Below are positions 37,482-46,573 of a stretch of 64,000 nt of DNA, piece after piece (positions within the stretch are counted from its first letter, which is position 1; each line of letters begins with the position of its first letter). The translations under genes and the position numbers were made by a program. The notes beneath the pieces were generated by a model. It saw nothing but the letters and a program-made list of their open reading frames with translations. It did not search any database and was not told the DNA's origin. The stretch comes from Oscarella lobularis (Eukaryota; Porifera; Homoscleromorpha; Homosclerophorida; Oscarellidae): NCBI RefSeq assembly GCF_947507565.1, contig NC_089176.1, positions 3,038,001 through 3,102,000 of the forward strand, read 5' to 3'.

Positions 37482-39197
37482 ATGGACGAAGGGTTGCTTG
37501 CACCGGATCTGCAGTCGGAGCAGCCAACAGGCCACTGCAGTGCCATAACTCGATTCAACCAGGGCAGGCGAGCCTTGGCTATTCTTCTCTTTATCCAGAC
37601 ACTCCAAGGAGCAGCACTCTGGTCCATCACATTGTCGGTGATCACGTACTCGACGTTCTTCCTCAATTTCTCGCCCAAAGCGGTCACTGCAACGTCTATC
37701 ATAGTCACAGGAACAAGCTACGTTTTGTCACTTCCCATCGCCTGGTTTGCTGACCGAAAAGTCGGCTGCTTCGTCGTCCTAGCGGTAGCGCTTCCCGTCT
37801 ACACGGCTGGTGCCGGACTCATAGCTGCATCGGCGCTAAAGACAAAGCCGAGCGACGCAGCCGACTTGAGCGACAGATCGGATTCGTATGATATTGCGAC
37901 GTTTGTGTCCGGCATTGTTTTGGCCGGTTTCGGTGCGTCATCGGTGAGGGCCGTCCTTATGCCGTACATGCTCGATCAGCTTGGTGACGGAAGCCAACGC
38001 AGGTCCGTTATAGCATCTTTCTGCACGATATCCTTTTTCTTCATCAACGTCGGCGCTGTTCTGGCCATCGGACTCGGCCTGTGGCTTTGCAGAGAACCGC
38101 GGTTTTGGGTCCAGACGCCGGAATATCACGATTCGTACAATTTCTTCTGGCTGTTTCTGATTGCTCCTGTCTGCCTACTTGGTTGCTGCATTGCTCTGGT
38201 GTTTGGCAAGTCGACATTGATCACGCGTTATCCTTGTGCCGATTTAGGCGCCAGGGTTCCAAGTCTCCGTTCCATAATTCGAGCTGGTTGTTGCTTTTCC
38301 TGCGAACGTCGCGATTTTAACGTACGAGTGCAAGAAGGCGCCGTTCAACAGCAAAGCGCTATCAGTGCACTGACGAAAAGTCTAAGTGCTTTTGTGCCAG
38401 TCCTTTCTAGTCTTGTCATCTACTACATGACCGACGCTCAGTATAGTAGTTCTTTTACAGAACAATCACTTCACATGAACATATATAAGAATGGAAGTTA
38501 CCTGCCGTCGTCTCAGCAGCCAAATGAAACGTGCAACATGACGACGGCGTCACAGCATGATAGTAACTTTTCGCCTCTTTTAGTCACCATCATAAATCCT
38601 CTTATGTTTCTTCTGTTTCTGCCAATCTACCAATGGATCATTCGTCCTCTCTGGGAAGTAATTGCAAAGAAAGAGATGACGTTGCTCGATCGTATACTTT
38701 TTGGTATGATCGTTGCTCTACTAGCTTGTCTTTCTGCGACACTTGTTGAACTCTTTCGCGTCAAATCTCGGTTTTATTTTCTCTGTCTACATCTCGGCAA
38801 GGCCCATACGCTACACGTGTTTTCGTCACTCTCGTTTTACTACCAGGTGCCTCAGTACAGTCTAATGGGGATTGCCGAGGTGTTCTCTTTAGTAGCATCC
38901 GCTGAATTTGTCTTGTCAAGAGCGCCTCGACAAGTTCGCTGCACCGCCATAGGTTTCTATTTCTTTGTCACCGGCGTTGGAAATTATCTCGGCGCTTGTT
39001 TGATATATGCTCTACGATCCTTTGATCTCTACTATGACGATCCGTCAACGGAAGAGCATATTAGCACTGCTGTGACGAGAGCAGAAAATTCAAAAGCCTA
39101 CGTGTTTTTTATCTGTGTAGACGTTGTGATATTTGTGAACATGCTGATTTTTGTTTTTATCAAAAATCGCAACTGGATTGCACGTCGTGCTGTGTAG
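37482..39197 (+). CDS. Proton-coupled oligopeptide transporter, SLC15-like
   Basis: One open frame of 571 residues with about 12 predicted membrane helices. Features of the POT/PTR2 family: the early helices with TSYVLSLPIAWFADRKVG (the helix 2-3 loop), FGASSVRAVLMPYMLDQLGD, the paired-aromatic start of helix 7 (VIYYMTDAQYSS), and VPQYSLMGIAEVFSLVASAEF near the end, which contains the conserved proline and the helix-10 Glu. Members import di- and tripeptides or histidine with protons at plasma or lysosomal membranes. The closest type is probably SLC15A4-like, which is inference. The segment RFYFLCLHLGKAHTLHVFSSLSFYY is unusual for the family and might include a short unspliced intron. Otherwise the gene is intronless. 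Confidence 0.85.
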   Translation: MDEGLLAPDLQSEQPTGHCSAITRFNQGRRALAILLFIQTLQGAALWSITLSVITYSTFFLNFSPKAVTATSIIVTGTSYVLSLPIAWFADRKVGCFVVLAVALPVYTAGAGLIAASALKTKPSDAADLSDRSDSYDIATFVSGIVLAGFGASSVRAVLMPYMLDQLGDGSQRRSVIASFCTISFFFINVGAVLAIGLGLWLCREPRFWVQTPEYHDSYNFFWLFLIAPVCLLGCCIALVFGKSTLITRYPCADLGARVPSLRSIIRAGCCFSCERRDFNVRVQEGAVQQQSAISALTKSLSAFVPVLSSLVIYYMTDAQYSSSFTEQSLHMNIYKNGSYLPSSQQPNETCNMTTASQHDSNFSPLLVTIINPLMFLLFLPIYQWIIRPLWEVIAKKEMTLLDRILFGMIVALLACLSATLVELFRVKSRFYFLCLHLGKAHTLHVFSSLSFYYQVPQYSLMGIAEVFSLVASAEFVLSRAPRQVRCTAIGFYFFVTGVGNYLGACLIYALRSFDLYYDDPSTEEHISTAVTRAENSKAYVFFICVDVVIFVNMLIFVFIKNRNWIARRAV

Positions 39198-39693
39198 TGC
39201 CAAACGAAAGAGACCTAAAACTATTTAACCAAACGTCTGGCTTAGTTCAGTTTAGTCACTTTTTTTCAGAATATATCATAAACAACTACTGGTTCCTGTT
39301 TATGATACGATAAAAATCACGTGTCATTTACATCCGGGTACATCTACATTTTCTCGTTCGTTTGCGACCATAGACGTCCTGCTCGCTCCAAAGATGATGA
39401 TGATGATGATGATGATGCGACCATATGCAACGAACAAGTGGTGCATGCGACGTGTCTACGTCTGTGAGCAATTTCTCAATTGCTGTAGAGCCTTTGCAGT
39501 AAGACCCTCCGCGTTCCCCTCTTCTCCTCTCCCCCTCCTCCCGCGACTAGAGCACAGACTTCACGATTCGCATTATCTATCTATCTAATACATCAAAGGT
39601 GGCGCAGAAGAAAGACCGTGGCATACTCTTAGACAAACATACAGTAAATCATGTTTTTCTTCAGTTCTGAGTCTTGACGTGCTCAGCTAGGCT
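39198..39693. other. Convergent intergenic region with an (ATG)n microsatellite
   Basis: Between two converging genes. It has a run of eight ATG/GAT units at about 39393-39417. The open frame beginning in the repeat has no sign of being a gene. Confidence 0.5.
39393..39417. repeat. (GAT)n microsatellite
   Basis: An uninterrupted trinucleotide run of about 25 bp. Confidence 0.9.
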
Positions 39694-42681
39694 TCACTGA
39701 GGCGCCGGAACCTCTTCGATGATTATCCTGCATGCGGAATTCCAGCAGGTGTACGCATCAAATTGTCCATAGCCTGTGCACTGCCCGACGTTAAACTGCA
39801 CTTTTCTAACACCACCTGGGAGTTTCTTAGATTGGCCTACACCTCCACACAGCCCTGCCACTGTTGAATGGCGATGGTGATCCGTTTTGTGAAGAATATG
39901 CAAAGCAGTGTCAATGGGATTTGGATTGGTGCACTCTGCACCGTCAATAGTGAAGTACCAACGCATGCAGCAGCTGTGACAGTATCCGAGTCTCAACGTG
40001 CCTTGATAAGTTATTCGAAGAAAAGTTTTTTCCTCGCGTTTTGTAAACCAGCAGTGCATTAGGCTTCCCCTATCCTCTCCTTTGTTGAGGGACTGGAAGA
40101 CACACTGTTTCCAGTTTGGAAGAAATCCGACGACGTTCTGTGGCAAAACTAGTGTTGCTACAAAGAAACAAAAGATACAGAGACAACGTTCATGGTAACG
40201 TCGATACAAGGTATCATACGGAGAGGAAGCTCTTCAACAACAATGCGAGACACGTAATCCCATCCGGTGTTGGCATCGACGTTGGGGTTATTTCCATTGC
40301 ATGTACCCACGTGGAACTGAATTCTTCGTACACCAGCTGCTAGGCTGTAATGCCCGCTTGATGTAAGCTTGGACTCGCAAATACCAGTTACTGTTGTAGA
40401 ACGATGAATATTGACGTTGTTATTCTACACTCCGCATAAGGTACGTTTTGAACTTTACATGTGATTACCTGATAAATGACTCCTTCGACCCTGGTAGGAT
40501 TTGTACACTCGTGACCATCTATCTTAAAAAACCATCTCTTGCAGCATGTTCCACAGGCTATTCGCAGATCGCCAAGCCAACTTAGCCGCAGCGCCGATGT
40601 GTTCTCGTTTTTCACAATAACGACTTCTCGCAACACGCTATTGTCTTCCCCTTGATTCAGCATCCAGGTAAATTGCTCCCATTGCAAAAAAGGCAAGTAA
40701 TCAGTTATTGAGTTTTTATCTAGGTTTTTCAATAAGAAATGGCATTTATTCATTAGCTTTTTATACCGTGGCAGGCACAGTACGTCCATCCACCGTCCAC
40801 CGTTGAACACCAACTTCGACTTCTTCCAGCAGTCGTACAATACGGATACGACTTTCCGCTGTACGCGATAGGAAAAGCACATTTTCCTTTATCACCTGAT
40901 GTCCCTCCGCATGTTTTGTTGCCTGTATACAGGTAATAGTTTGTGTAACAACTAATTTATTTATTTATTCATTTATTACCTGGGAAAGCTCCTTCGGGCG
41001 GAGGCACTTCTTCGATAACCAATCTGCATGCACTTTGCCAGCAGGCATAAGCATCTCTGAAGGCATCTCCATTGTGGTTTGTAACAGCAAAAGCCACAGT
41101 ATGCTCTCCTTTTAGTATTGGCAAATTTCCCGCTTGCAAGCAATAGCCCCCAATATTAGCTGGATAATGGTAGTCATTAGCAACGCCTTCGTAAGCGTGT
41201 GCGTCAATTGCCGCTGGAAGTGTGCAAGATGCGCCGTCAATCTTTACAAACCATCGCATGGCACTGCCCGCTCTAAAAAGAAGTTGTTGCTTGAAATTAA
41301 ACATAAATAAACCTAAATGTGCCCTAAATGTACCCTGTTATACGCAGCGTTCCAATGTAAGTTATTTTTAACCACGTATCATCTCTCTTTTTCACGAACT
41401 TGCAGCGAATAATGTCACCAAAATCCAACCCGTAGTTGATACGATTGTGAGTACATTGCTTCCAGTTTAGGCTATGATATCCGTCGTGGCGTTGTTTGTA
41501 AAAAGGAAAGCTTTTAGCTGTAAGTTGACCTAAGGCACAATCAAAAAACCATCCAAGTTACAAAACTGTGCTTACCAAAAACTACTTCTTCTATCGTCAT
41601 TCGAGATTGGCTTGAATCGAGGCCAGTATAAGCGTCATAAATGTTGTTGTGATACAAGCAGTTTCCAACATTCAAATGGATAAGATGAGCCCCTTCTCTG
41701 ACTTTGTTTTGCTCGACCGTTTCGCAGTATCCGGTTATAGTAGAAGTACGGTGAATATTAAGATTTTGTGTTTGATAGATGACAGCTTCAATTTTCTGGT
41801 CACATTCTATGCCGTCAACGGTGAAATACCATCTCATGCAACAATTTGTACATCCTTGAACGCGAAGAGCGCCACTCCAAGTCAGCCGAAGTGCTGTAGC
41901 AGCCGAAACTTTATCAATATTACACTCCTACAGAGGTAATCTTAATTTTCATTTTCATTTATAATGGTGCAATGGTTTGTTACAGCAACGGCGCCATAGT
42001 CTTTGCTGTCTTTGATTTTGTACAAGCACTGATTCCAGTTTAGAATGTCTCTGTCGTGCGATCTCTCACCGCTGATGTTACCTCCTATTAGAATCAACAG
42101 GTTGTAAACAATGTGCGTACATTTTATTCTAATATGTACCTGGCTGACCAGGTGCACCTTTCTCTCCCTGTTGCCCTTGTTCACCTTTGTCGCCTTTATC
42201 ACCTATTGTAGGTTAATTTTAGTTATTTTGTAAGTACTGCAGGCATAAGTATACCTTTGGCTCCAGGTTTTCCTTCAGTTGCGGTCTCACCGTTGCAGCT
42301 GCTGATGCACGGCGGGCCTTGGGGACCGGGCTTTCCTGGAACTCCCGGAACCCCGGGAATTCCTATACATGTTGAACCAGAACGATGAAAAAATTTAATC
42401 AAATAATCCAAAACGTTTTCTACCGTCTCTTCCAGGATGGCCTGTAGAATCAGCATAACTAAATTAGACAGACCTGCACAAAATTGTTTACCTTGAAGAC
42501 AAACACTTGTTGTGCGAAATGTCTTCATCTCGTATTCATCAGAACTATTTTTATTCTTAGAGAATCGCATCACGAGAATCGAAACTTGACGACGGTATTT
42601 CTGGCTTACTGCATGGCATCTCGAAAAAGCTAAAAGTGTGGCGACAAGCAGCGTGGGACAGAGCTCGCTTAGTAGTGACAT
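39694..42681 (-). CDS. Secreted collagen-like protein with four CTHRC1 domains and one FN2 module
   Basis: Starts at 42681 with a signal peptide (MSLLSELCPTLLVATLLAFSRCHA). Short exons follow with about 17 Gly-X-Y triplets (GHPGRD, then GIPGVPGVPGKPGPQGPP, then GKPGAKGDKGDKGEQGQQG) broken by a Cys-containing piece. Then come four domains like the C-terminal domain of CTHRC1. Domain A, near 42090-41560, has LNWNQCLY and CCMRWYFTVDGIEC. Domain B is near 41520-40990. Domain C, near 40680-40220, has CCKRWFFKIDGHEC. Domain D, near 40160-39697, has NWKQCVFQSLNKGED and CCMRWYFTIDGAEC. Between B and C, near 40910-40765, an exon encodes a fibronectin type II fold (CAFPIAYSGKSYPYC, then WCSTVDGGWTYC). 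Splice phases are consistent across the exons, including the C-D junction, so this is one gene. Vertebrate CTHRC1 has one such domain and binds Wnt/PCP components; a matrix or Wnt-modulating role here is inference. Confidence 0.8.
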
Positions 42682-42987
42682 CGCAGCTTATACAATTCAG
42701 ACCTGAACGATGTTCGTCTTTATAAGCACTTACTTCTACAGACACTTCCTTTGGCTAGAAAAAAAGCGTCTAGCCGGTGTCCGCTCCTTCAGTTTGTCGG
42801 TGAAACCGGTCCTATTCCGGTTACTAAGAACTTAGAGGCATACTTCCTCGAGATACAAAAATCTACCAAAATCAACCAGTAGTATAGCTAATTGCCACGT
42901 ATAAAATGAACGATAAACAGAAAAATGTGACGTGCATACTATGCCTCTTTCCTAAAAGCGTCAGAGGTTTTTGAATTTGAAAGTCCC

Positions 42988-43545
42988 TTACGCCGAGCGA
43001 ATGTGTATTTGAAGTGTTGGTGAGCCGGAACTAGACATCGCTCCTCTTGCTTTCAGACCGAACCCGATGTCTTTTTCATGCCAGCCATTGTCTCCCTTAG
43101 AGGGTTTGCCTTTGTACATGTTGCGGTACAATTTGCTGTCAGGTCTTAGTTCTCCCTCGAAGGCTTGAACATCCCACCAATTTTGGTAAATGTTGTAGTT
43201 GAATGGAACGCTGAATAGCACTGCGACTGTAATTGGATTCGAGGGTCGAACGTTGATGGTAAAGACACCAACCACACCTGTTGCGAACGGGCCGACGGTT
43301 TTTCGAGCACTATAGACAAAACCCTTTTTTGGCGGCACGCGTTCTGGAAGAACACCATCAGATGTTCCTGATTTAAAATATGTTCCTATTGGCTTCCATT
43401 CAGTTTCTGTGTGATTGATCACTCCAACTGCTATCTTTCTTTTTGTTCCTAGTTTCTCAAGAGCATCCGTGAGGATGTCTGCAACAGAAGAGGAACTACT
43501 GTCAAATAGAAGAAATTTCGCAGCTTTGACAACAGCTTCCGCCAT
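42988..43545 (-). CDS. Actinoporin-like pore-forming protein
   Basis: One frame of about 185 residues beginning MAEAVVKAAKFLL. I chose this ATG because it directly follows a strong pyrimidine-rich acceptor (tttcttag), which implies a 5' UTR intron; an in-frame ATG at 43596 would lie within that intron. The fold signature of the actinoporin family is clear: a YFKSGTSD loop, FATGVVGVF, an aromatic patch (VPFNYNIYQNWWDV) of the type used for membrane lipid head groups, and GDNGWHEKDIGFGLKARG near the end. The N-terminal helix is weakly amphipathic, as expected for the segment that inserts into membranes. There is no signal peptide, unlike secreted cnidarian toxins. Non-toxic members exist in several animal and plant lineages, so toxicity cannot be assumed. 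Confidence 0.85.
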   Translation of the reverse strand: MAEAVVKAAKFLLFDSSSSSVADILTDALEKLGTKRKIAVGVINHTETEWKPIGTYFKSGTSDGVLPERVPPKKGFVYSARKTVGPFATGVVGVFTINVRPSNPITVAVLFSVPFNYNIYQNWWDVQAFEGELRPDSKLYRNMYKGKPSKGDNGWHEKDIGFGLKARGAMSSSGSPTLQIHIRSA

Positions 43546-43960
43546 TCTAAGAAAAAAAGACACCGATAACTTCAAGTTGAAAGATCGTCCTTGCAAAATT
43601 GCGTGGGAGAAGCCTGACTGAGGATCGGAGAAAAGGCGCTAGAAAGAATCGCCAGTGACTTAGCTCTACACCGGATCGCCAATAAATCAATAAGTTTTGC
43701 TAAAACGCCTAGTCCCGAACAAAGCGACGTCTGGTGTAAACAGAATAATAGGTATATAGCTACGCAAAGGAACTTCAACGGTATCAATAAGCCAATTAAG
43801 CAGGGTCAAAACTTATGTTGCTTACAAATACCTTGATTAGGAAGAGAATTGGGTCAAACGTGTACTTAGCAACGGTGCGGAAAAGTCAACAAATCCGGCG
43901 TACGCTATTGACTCGCGTGATACAACCAATTTAATTGAGACTTGAACACAAGCCGACCCT
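43546..43960. other. 5' flank of the actinoporin-like gene, no gene seen
   Basis: About 410 bp with the presumed 5' UTR intron end at 43546 and several short frames without recognisable content. Confidence 0.35.
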
Positions 43961-44013
43961 GTGAGCATGCTGTCACTTACGGGACGTCTGGCGGAGCGCA
44001 TGCACTCGGTGCA
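43961..44013. repeat. Left copy of a flanking direct repeat
   Basis: Begins GTGAGCATGCTGTCACT and runs to GTGCAT. It closely matches 45895-45947 on the far side of the duplicated block, with a few differences and small indels. Confidence 0.8.
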
Positions 44014-44022
44014 TATTCACCA

Positions 44023-44640
44023 ATAGTGAATCAAATTCGTTTGAAAGTCGTAATAGGCGCAGCGACGCGTTTCGCGATCTCGCGCCAATTTTGCGTTGAA
44101 ATCGGTCGCCTGCTGGGACGCGCGCTTCCACGCGTGTTGCACGCGCAGCGAATCGCCGCCGCCGCCGCGTCCGCGACCGCCGGGTCTTTTCGTTGTCGAG
44201 GAAACGAGCGCCTTTTGTTCGTCGGCGCGCTTTTTCAGCTCGCGATCTTGAAGCACGCGCGCATAGCGCCTGTACTCGTCCGGATGCTCGCGCATCATCA
44301 GCTGACAAACGTCATCACTGCGCAGTGCTGTGAGGCCTTGAGAAAATTGCTGTTCGTCGATCGCTCCCTCGTCGAAGAGTAATCGCGCTCTTCGACTAAG
44401 ACGGGTCTGCGTTGGAGGCTCGGGTATTTGCGCTGAAACGAACGGACTCCGTTGATGCCGAGGTATTCGGCGACTTGCTCTTGCAGGAGGTAGAACTCGG
44501 CCGACGGATCGTCTCGAGGCCACTGGTATTCGAAGAGGCGTTCGGCTGGAAACGTCAAGTCAATAAGCGGCAGTCCGTCCGCACCGTTTGTCTGTTTCTC
44601 CAGCGATTTCGCAGATTTTGCCATGCTAGCGTGCGTTAGC
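44023..44640 (-). pseudogene. PHF10: Broken partial copy of the PHF10-like gene
   Basis: Nearly identical to 33707-34310. It keeps the start region (MAKSAKSLEKQTNG, a 3-codon repeat relative to the parent) and the SAY-type part, but stops at the Tyr-rich YYDFQTNLIHY with no PHD fingers. A one-base deletion near 44380 (GAAGAGTAATC here, GAAGAGGTAATC in the parent) shifts the frame soon after VEERDY. An in-frame insertion of six bases (extra Gly codons) lies near 44160. It cannot make a PHF10 protein. Confidence 0.9.
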
Positions 44641-44660
44641 AGTTTTGCCCTGAATTACAG

Positions 44661-44694
44661 CATAGATGTATGAGAGATCTCTCATACATCTATG
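44661..44694. repeat. Perfect 34-bp palindrome
   Basis: CATAGATGTATGAGAGA is followed directly by its reverse complement. It is flanked on both sides by ATTACAG in direct orientation, and a partial CATAGATGTATG copy follows near 44705. Confidence 0.9.
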
Positions 44695-44847
44695 ATTACA
44701 GCATAGAGCATAGATGTATGGTTACAGTACTCGCTCTAAAAGGCACACTCCTGATGAAGTTTCATAATGAAGCGCAACTTTATAAACTGAATGCACAGGA
44801 TATTTCAATAACTGACCCAAAAATGATGTTTCACTTTTAATTAACAT

Positions 44848-45844
44848 CTAATCTACAGTACGTAAGTCGTCAATCCATTCTCTCAACCTGTTATCTTGAT
44901 TTGACGTAAACCAATTACTAGCAAGGGCTGTTGCAACTAGCATTAGCGTGTCTAGTGTTTTCCAGCATTGATACGATCGATGGATACAATTGAATAACCT
45001 TGTCGGATTTACGGAAGCAGGACGGTTTTCCAAATTTTGCGAAATGAATTTGGATAAATCGACAACAGAATCATTTGAAGCGCCATACTCATAGCTGTCG
45101 TCAAACTGTTCATGTTCATCATCCACCTGCCTTTGAAGGCGGCGAACCTTCTCTTTCAAGGTCCTAGATCTGTCTCTGTACTTTTCAACTTCAGCCTCAA
45201 GTCCCGCACTTTTGTCTTTGAGTTCGGCAATTTTGGTTCTGAGTTTTGTGCATTCCGCTTTTCTTTCCGATGCCTCAAGTGACTCTTTCCGCAAACGGGC
45301 ATCAATCGTTCCCCGCTTCGCCAAAATGCCACAAGTCGGACATGGACAGAAGTCGCACTGCGACATGTGACTATCTATACATGTAGGGTATCACATAATT
45401 GTCAATTTGTCTGTTATATTTATACGCACCGAAGGCGCCGCGCTTAACAACCACCTTGCAACCGGCCGCTCGATTTGGGCAGTAAACCTCAAGATCGTCG
45501 ACTAACTGTTCCAATGCGACGACTCGCCGCAGCTCATTTTCTCGTACTTGTTGTCGACACTCCGGACAAGTTGAGGAAGTCTTATGCTGCTGTACATGTA
45601 GCCATGGTTCAATGCAGTTCTTGCAAAACGAATGACCACACGGAGTGACGACGGGTTCGCTCATCACAGTCAAGCAGATTTTGCAGCGCAAGGTATCGTT
45701 GACGGCATTCACGTACTCGTACGGCCCGTCAGTGGCATCTTCACAGCTGCTAGTGTCACAGTGCGCCTAGATATGCAGCAAACGTAAAATACTGCGTATG
45801 CAGAATGAGATATACTCACCATGACCTTTGAGATCGTCCGTCAT
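44848..45844 (-). CDS. RING/TRAF-type zinc-finger protein, copy 2, uninterrupted
   Basis: A short first exon (MTDDLKGH, from 45844, donor gtgagt) joins in phase 1 to the RING exon (about 45740-45430), then in phase 1 to the last exon (acceptor gtatag near 45374, stop at 44848). The RING is C3HC4: CKICLTVMSEPVVTPCGHSFCKNCI to CPEC. TRAF-like zinc fingers follow (YCPNRAAGCKVVVKRGAF, then SHMSQCDFC), then a coiled coil rich in Lys/Glu/Arg and a conserved end (FISQNLENRPA, WKTLDTLMLVATALASNWF). No MATH domain, so it is TRAF-like rather than a true TRAF. Probable E3 ligase or signalling adaptor. It lacks two residues after QCDFC that copy 1 has (KV), which may disturb the zinc-finger spacing. Confidence 0.8.
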
Positions 45845-45894
45845 GTGACGTCTTTGCCACTTGCGCAGGGGTCTGGTGCCGATGGTGCCGACAC

Positions 45895-45947
45895 GTGAGC
45901 ATGCTGTCACTACGGGACTTCTGGCAAGCGCATGCACTCAGTGCTAT
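45895..45947. repeat. Right copy of a flanking direct repeat
   Basis: Partner of 43961-44013. The two copies bracket the duplicated PHF10 fragment and RING/TRAF copy 2. Confidence 0.8.
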
Positions 45948-46038
45948 CCGGATTTGCACTGGGAAATACTTCGCACTGTTCGCAGATACGTCGTTTCGAA
46001 CTTCGTTCGACGATATCGATCATCGCCGAACTCCTGCA

Positions 46039-46538
46039 ATGGCCTCGGAGCCGTCAAAAGCCTCGTCTGGTTATCCCGACGACGATTTAGCGTCCGCGTG
46101 GTTTCTTGACGCCAAGCTCGGCTCTTCCACGAAGAATCTCGTGAGAGAACGCATCGCCTTCGTCGACGCAACGTCACCCGATCGTCACTACGAAGACCTG
46201 AGGCGTCGTCACAAGCCGATAAACCGCGTCGAAGCGAAACGAAACGAAGACAACGGTCCAAGCGACGCGGCGACGACGACGACGACGCGATCGACACCTC
46301 GCGTCGACGGGCTACCGACGCCGAAGATCGTCCTATACAGCGCCGATCGCGTGGAGACGTCGTGGAAAGGGCCGAAGCGAATCGGCGCCGGATTGTCGAA
46401 CTTGGGCAATACGTGCTTTTTGAATTCGGTGCTTCAGTGTCTCACCTACACGCCGCCGCTAATCAACTACATGTCGGAGGGAGAACACGTTGGATCGTGT
46501 AAGTACGGTTAAGTAGGAGAAATTGGCGCTTCGTATAT

Positions 46539-46573
<35 letters not shown>

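Noticed and set aside
39394-39588. Frame starting with a run of methionines
   Set aside because: It is a trinucleotide microsatellite read as codons.
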